Assembly: GCA_018228705.1 (NCBI GenBank)
Contig: CP073694.1
Coordinates: forward strand, 3,236,039-3,300,038
Length of the DNA stretch: 64,000 bases
Direction of reading: 5' to 3'
Origin: Dysosmobacter sp. Marseille-Q4140
GTDB lineage: Bacteria; Bacillota; Clostridia; Oscillospirales; Oscillospiraceae
Shown here: one piece after another, positions 61,162 to 64,000 of the stretch
How positions within the stretch are numbered: position 1 is the stretch's first letter
Layout of the letters: every line of letters starts with the position of its first letter
Program-made: the position numbers and the translations under genes
The notes under the pieces: model-generated
Databases searched by the model: none
Told to the model about the DNA's origin: nothing
What the model saw: the letters and a program-made list of their open reading frames with translations, nothing else

Positions 61162-61260
61162 CCGCGAGGCACGGCAATCGGTTTGCGACACGGCGCAGGC
61201 GTCCTTTTTCCCGGGATGCCTGCGCCGTATTCAATCTGACAGAAAGCGAGGTGGTACGCT

Positions 61261-62148
61261 TTGCGGACCATCCATGTGAAAATCAACGGGATGTTTGTCC
61301 AGAAGGACAGCAAAAACGGCGGCGTTCAGGGCGAGGGGAACGCCACGCAGCTGCATATCACTTTGGATAATACATGGGCCGGATACGGCAAGCGGATCAT
61401 CTGGCGGGATGCCAAGGGGCAAAATCCGGTTTCTCTGGTGCTGTTTGATGCCAATGGCGGCGGACAGGCGGATACCCTGGTCTATGAAACGCCCGTTCCG
61501 GCGGAGGCTCTGGCCCTGCCGGGGTGGTGCTCCTTCACGCTGGAGGGCTATCAGGCTGCCGACGAGGCGGCGCAGACCCCCGCCTCCGCCGCGTTCAGTG
61601 TGCGGGATTTCCTCCAGGTGGAGGAAAACGACAGTGTTTGTTCCCCGGCGGAGCCGACACCGGATTTTGCACAGCAGGTCCTTGCCGTGATGGGCAGGGT
61701 GGAGGACGGAATGAAAACCTATGCGCAGGATGCAGCCGACAGCGCAGAAAAAGCCGGAGAGGCCGCGGCCGCCGCCAATGAATGTGCGGCGGAGACGGCT
61801 GAAGCCGCAGCTGCGGCGTCCGGAAGCGCCAAGGCCGCGGAAGGCAGTGCGGCTGCGGCAGCCGGGGACGCGGAAGCCGCGCAGCGCGCTGCGCGGCTCT
61901 CTGAGAGCTGGGCCGCCGGTGGGACGGGCGCACGGGAGGGGGAGGACACCAACAACGCCAAGTATTGGTCTGACCGGGCGCAGGCCATTGTGGGGACGGA
62001 TTATGTCGTACGGACCGGAGATACCATGACCGGCCCGCTGTACCTGGCGGGTGATCCGGAAACCCCCATGGAGCCCGTGACGAAACGGTATGCGGAGAGA
62101 GTCCTTGTTTCCTCCGCGGAGATCAAGCGCTATAACCTGGGAGGCTGA
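61261..62148 (+). CDS. Phage tail-fibre/baseplate-like protein
   Basis: 295 aa. N-terminal beta domain (about 1-115; VKINGMFVQKD, LHITLDNTWAGYGKRIIWRD) like upper-baseplate proteins of Firmicutes phages. An Ala-rich helix (about 145-215) probably forms a trimeric coiled coil; the C-terminal GDTMTGPLYLAGDPETPMEPVTKRY is the classic tail-fibre repeat. TTG start at 61261 with GCGAGGTGG upstream. Confidence 0.75.
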   Translation: MRTIHVKINGMFVQKDSKNGGVQGEGNATQLHITLDNTWAGYGKRIIWRDAKGQNPVSLVLFDANGGGQADTLVYETPVPAEALALPGWCSFTLEGYQAADEAAQTPASAAFSVRDFLQVEENDSVCSPAEPTPDFAQQVLAVMGRVEDGMKTYAQDAADSAEKAGEAAAAANECAAETAEAAAAASGSAKAAEGSAAAAAGDAEAAQRAARLSESWAAGGTGAREGEDTNNAKYWSDRAQAIVGTDYVVRTGDTMTGPLYLAGDPETPMEPVTKRYAERVLVSSAEIKRYNLGG

Positions 62149-62151
62149 GCC

Positions 62152-63603
62152 ATGGCAGTTTACAAGTGGAACAGATATTCCATCAAGACGACGGAGAGTA
62201 CCCGGAGTGTTCATTGCGCAGCCCAAGTGGAAGCCGGCGAGGTAAAGAGCGGTTGGAGGAACTTCTTCTATACCTCGATCAAGCCAAGCATTGTCGGCAG
62301 ATATTACGCAGGCACATATACAGCAGGCAGTACAAATGGTGACCGCGTGAGCGTTGGGGGCCAATATATCTCTCAAACAAGCCAGAATGTACGGCAGATT
62401 TATCAAGGATTGGACTGGGCAGTCATCAGTGGCGACCTATTGATCGGAGATTTTACGGAATACACCCTCTCTGACACTAAGGGCAATTTGCAGGGCGTAT
62501 CATACAGCAATTCCAGCTCCGGCTATCCGAACGGTGGCGTATCAGGAAACTATTGGTATGAGTATGCGGGAGTTCTGGGCAATGTGACCGGGCTGAGCGT
62601 TCCGGCCATCGCCATGGAAGGCCGGGACATTCCGGTCTCCTGGAACGCCTTTACGGACGCGCAGAGCTACGTGCTGGAGCGGCGGGCGGACAGCGGGAGC
62701 TGGACCCAAATCTACTCCGGCGCGGAGACCGGATATACGGATACCGCTGGGGACTGGAGCACGGTGCAGTACCGGGTGAAGGTGGTGCTGCCCGGAAGCG
62801 TGAGCGGGGACTACACCACTAGCGCATCGGTTCCGGTGGTTTCCGCGTCGGCGCTGGTGATCTCCGGAACCGACGGGGACCTGGGAGAACTGAGCGCCGA
62901 CGTGGCGTATACCTGCTCCTCCAGCGGAGACGGCGCCATTACCGTGACGGAGACCGTCAACGGTGTTTATGAGCGGACCTTTACGGCGGTCAACGGCGCC
63001 GCCAACAAAATTTCGGTGCTGGATCTGCCGGTCGGCAGCGGGACCATTCACCTGACGGCTTCCACCAACCCCGGCAGCGGCGTGGTGACGGTGACCAGGG
63101 AATGGAACTACACGAAAACCGCCCCTGCGTTTGCGGACAGCGGCGCCGTCGACCGGCTGGAAAAGGACGGGAAAAACCTTTGGCCGATGACGATTCCGGA
63201 AGCGGTCAGAGCGCCGCAGCTGTTTGGTGGGGACCTGGGGAAGGCGCTGGAAAAACTGGCGCCCTTCGTGCCCGGCGGCGCGGTTTTGGAGACCGGGGCG
63301 TACACGGGCACCGGGACCTACGATTCAACCGCGAAAAACAAGCTGGTGTTCCGAAATCGGATCGCCCTTGTTTTTATCGTGCGTCTCAATCACCCAAGTG
63401 GCCTTTTAACCCCGTTCCTGGCCGGAGGCACACAAGCCGTGGCAAGTGTTGGAGGTACATCGGCAGGAAACGTCACCGTTTTCTACGAAGTAAACGGAAA
63501 CGAGGTCAGCTGGTACGCCAATGGACAGGCGCTGAACCAGCTGAACGCATCCGGCGAAACGTATTTTTACGCCGCTTTGACGATCCCCGGAGGTGAAGCA
63601 TGA
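62152..63603 (+). CDS. Phage tail/receptor-binding protein with Ig-like or FN3 domain
   Basis: 483 aa. The N-terminal 140 residues are lower in GC, Tyr/Ser-rich and of unknown fold. About 148-230 is fibronectin type III-like (SVPAIAMEGRDIPVSWNAF, YVLERRADSGSWTQIYSG, YTDT). A middle beta domain follows, then from about 365 a link to a C-terminal domain with RIALVFIVRLNHPSGLL. Probably a surface-binding protein. Starts 4 bp after the fibre stop. Confidence 0.7.
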   Translation: MAVYKWNRYSIKTTESTRSVHCAAQVEAGEVKSGWRNFFYTSIKPSIVGRYYAGTYTAGSTNGDRVSVGGQYISQTSQNVRQIYQGLDWAVISGDLLIGDFTEYTLSDTKGNLQGVSYSNSSSGYPNGGVSGNYWYEYAGVLGNVTGLSVPAIAMEGRDIPVSWNAFTDAQSYVLERRADSGSWTQIYSGAETGYTDTAGDWSTVQYRVKVVLPGSVSGDYTTSASVPVVSASALVISGTDGDLGELSADVAYTCSSSGDGAITVTETVNGVYERTFTAVNGAANKISVLDLPVGSGTIHLTASTNPGSGVVTVTREWNYTKTAPAFADSGAVDRLEKDGKNLWPMTIPEAVRAPQLFGGDLGKALEKLAPFVPGGAVLETGAYTGTGTYDSTAKNKLVFRNRIALVFIVRLNHPSGLLTPFLAGGTQAVASVGGTSAGNVTVFYEVNGNEVSWYANGQALNQLNASGETYFYAALTIPGGEA

Positions 63604-64000
63604 ACTATCTGAACAGGACTGCCCATGCGGACGGGTCCTATCCCGCCCCGCAGTCGACCCCCGCTCCGGATCTGATCCCACTGACGGGCGAACAGGCCGC
63701 CATGGTGGTGCGATACAGCGGGTTTGTGGTGATTGAAGAAGAGACCGACGGATCCGGAGCGATCTCCTGGAAGGTGACGCCCAATCTGGAGGCCTGGGAG
63801 GCCTGGAAGGCTGCCCAGCCGGACCCGATGGACGGCCTGCGGGCCGCAAAAGAGGACGAGCTCTCCGCAGCTTGCAACGCCGCCATCGTGGCGGGCATGG
63901 ACGTGGAGACCAGCCAGGGGGCGGAGCATTTCAGCCTCCAGGAAACTGACCAGATCAACCTGACCACCGCTCTCTCCGCCGTGCAGGCCGGGGCCGCCGG
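63600..64000 (+). CDS. Phage tail-associated protein (cut by window end)
   Basis: First 133 codons; the gene runs off the window. MNYLNRTAHADGSYPAPQST, LTGEQAAMVVRYSGFV then LRAAKEDELSAACNAAIVAGMDV, EHFSLQETDQINLTTAL. The second half resembles the DUF4376-like domain common in tail-fibre assembly or chaperone proteins. ATGA overlap with the preceding gene. Confidence 0.65.
   Translation, partial: MNYLNRTAHADGSYPAPQSTPAPDLIPLTGEQAAMVVRYSGFVVIEEETDGSGAISWKVTPNLEAWEAWKAAQPDPMDGLRAAKEDELSAACNAAIVAGMDVETSQGAEHFSLQETDQINLTTALSAVQAGAA

Noticed and set aside
61190..61229. Terminator after the 129-aa head protein
   Set aside because: The stem is good, but the T-run sits in the loop rather than after the stem, so termination is not supported.
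41589..64000. Integrative conjugative element instead of prophage
   Set aside because: Terminase, portal, scaffold and capsid genes are present, and no relaxase or type IV secretion genes are seen.

Overview
The window is a GC-rich chromosomal segment of a Gram-positive, probably spore-forming gut Clostridium relative, most likely an Oscillospirales lineage (Flavonifractor, Lawsonibacter, Dysosmobacter and similar). This assignment is an inference. It rests on the coexistence of PolC and DnaE, the HPr kinase, RapZ, YvcK, WhiA and DUF4364 genes, and strong consensus sigma-A promoters in GC-rich DNA. No rRNA or tRNA gene was seen.

Positions 1-41460 are host chromosome. 1-9783 is an isoprenoid, envelope and replication operon: frr (3' end), uppS, cdsA, dxr, rseP, a GNAT acetyltransferase, ispG and polC. 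Next come ferritin, a palindromic repeat cluster, an FlK-like thioesterase and, on the minus strand, potABCD (polyamine uptake) and an RluA-family pseudouridine synthase. 16375-21176 holds two unknown proteins, yceD-rpmF, der, plsY and gpsA. 21416-25781 is a sulfur module: cysK, iscS, iscU, mnmA and an Rrf2 regulator with probable Fe-S ligands, preceded by an operator-like promoter and a long leader. Then follow a divergent LysE exporter / XRE-cupin regulator pair, a Cys-rich small protein, rpmB, hprK, an ROK glucokinase, murB, the rapZ-yvcK-whiA cluster, small Cys and zinc-ribbon proteins, dnaE, a DUF4364 gene with two small membrane proteins, and a DUF3048 lipoprotein.

From about 41557 to the right edge the window holds the left part (over 22 kb) of a prophage. 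Its serine integrase lies beside the junction, and the junction cuts a short conserved host gene after about 32 codons. Leftward genes are the integrase, a membrane-anchored J-domain protein and a CI-like repressor. A switch with five related operators separates them from the rightward early operon: a small regulator, YqaJ exonuclease plus RecT recombinase, replication proteins, a DNA cytosine methyltransferase, several zinc-binding small proteins and a DUF1064 nuclease-like protein, ending at a strong terminator. The late region begins with terminase and continues with portal, a Prp-type cysteine protease, scaffold, N4-gp56-type capsid and tail or receptor-binding proteins. It is read from two near-identical promoters.

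The most notable points are: (1) insertion of the prophage into a host gene whose upstream region resembles a sporulation promoter, which suggests a skin or SPbeta-like arrangement; (2) a phage-encoded Prp protease placed directly before scaffold and capsid genes whose N-termini share a PAxLQLFA tag resembling the L27 cleavage site; (3) a regular operator array in the lysogeny switch; and (4) duplicated 40-bp late promoter elements.
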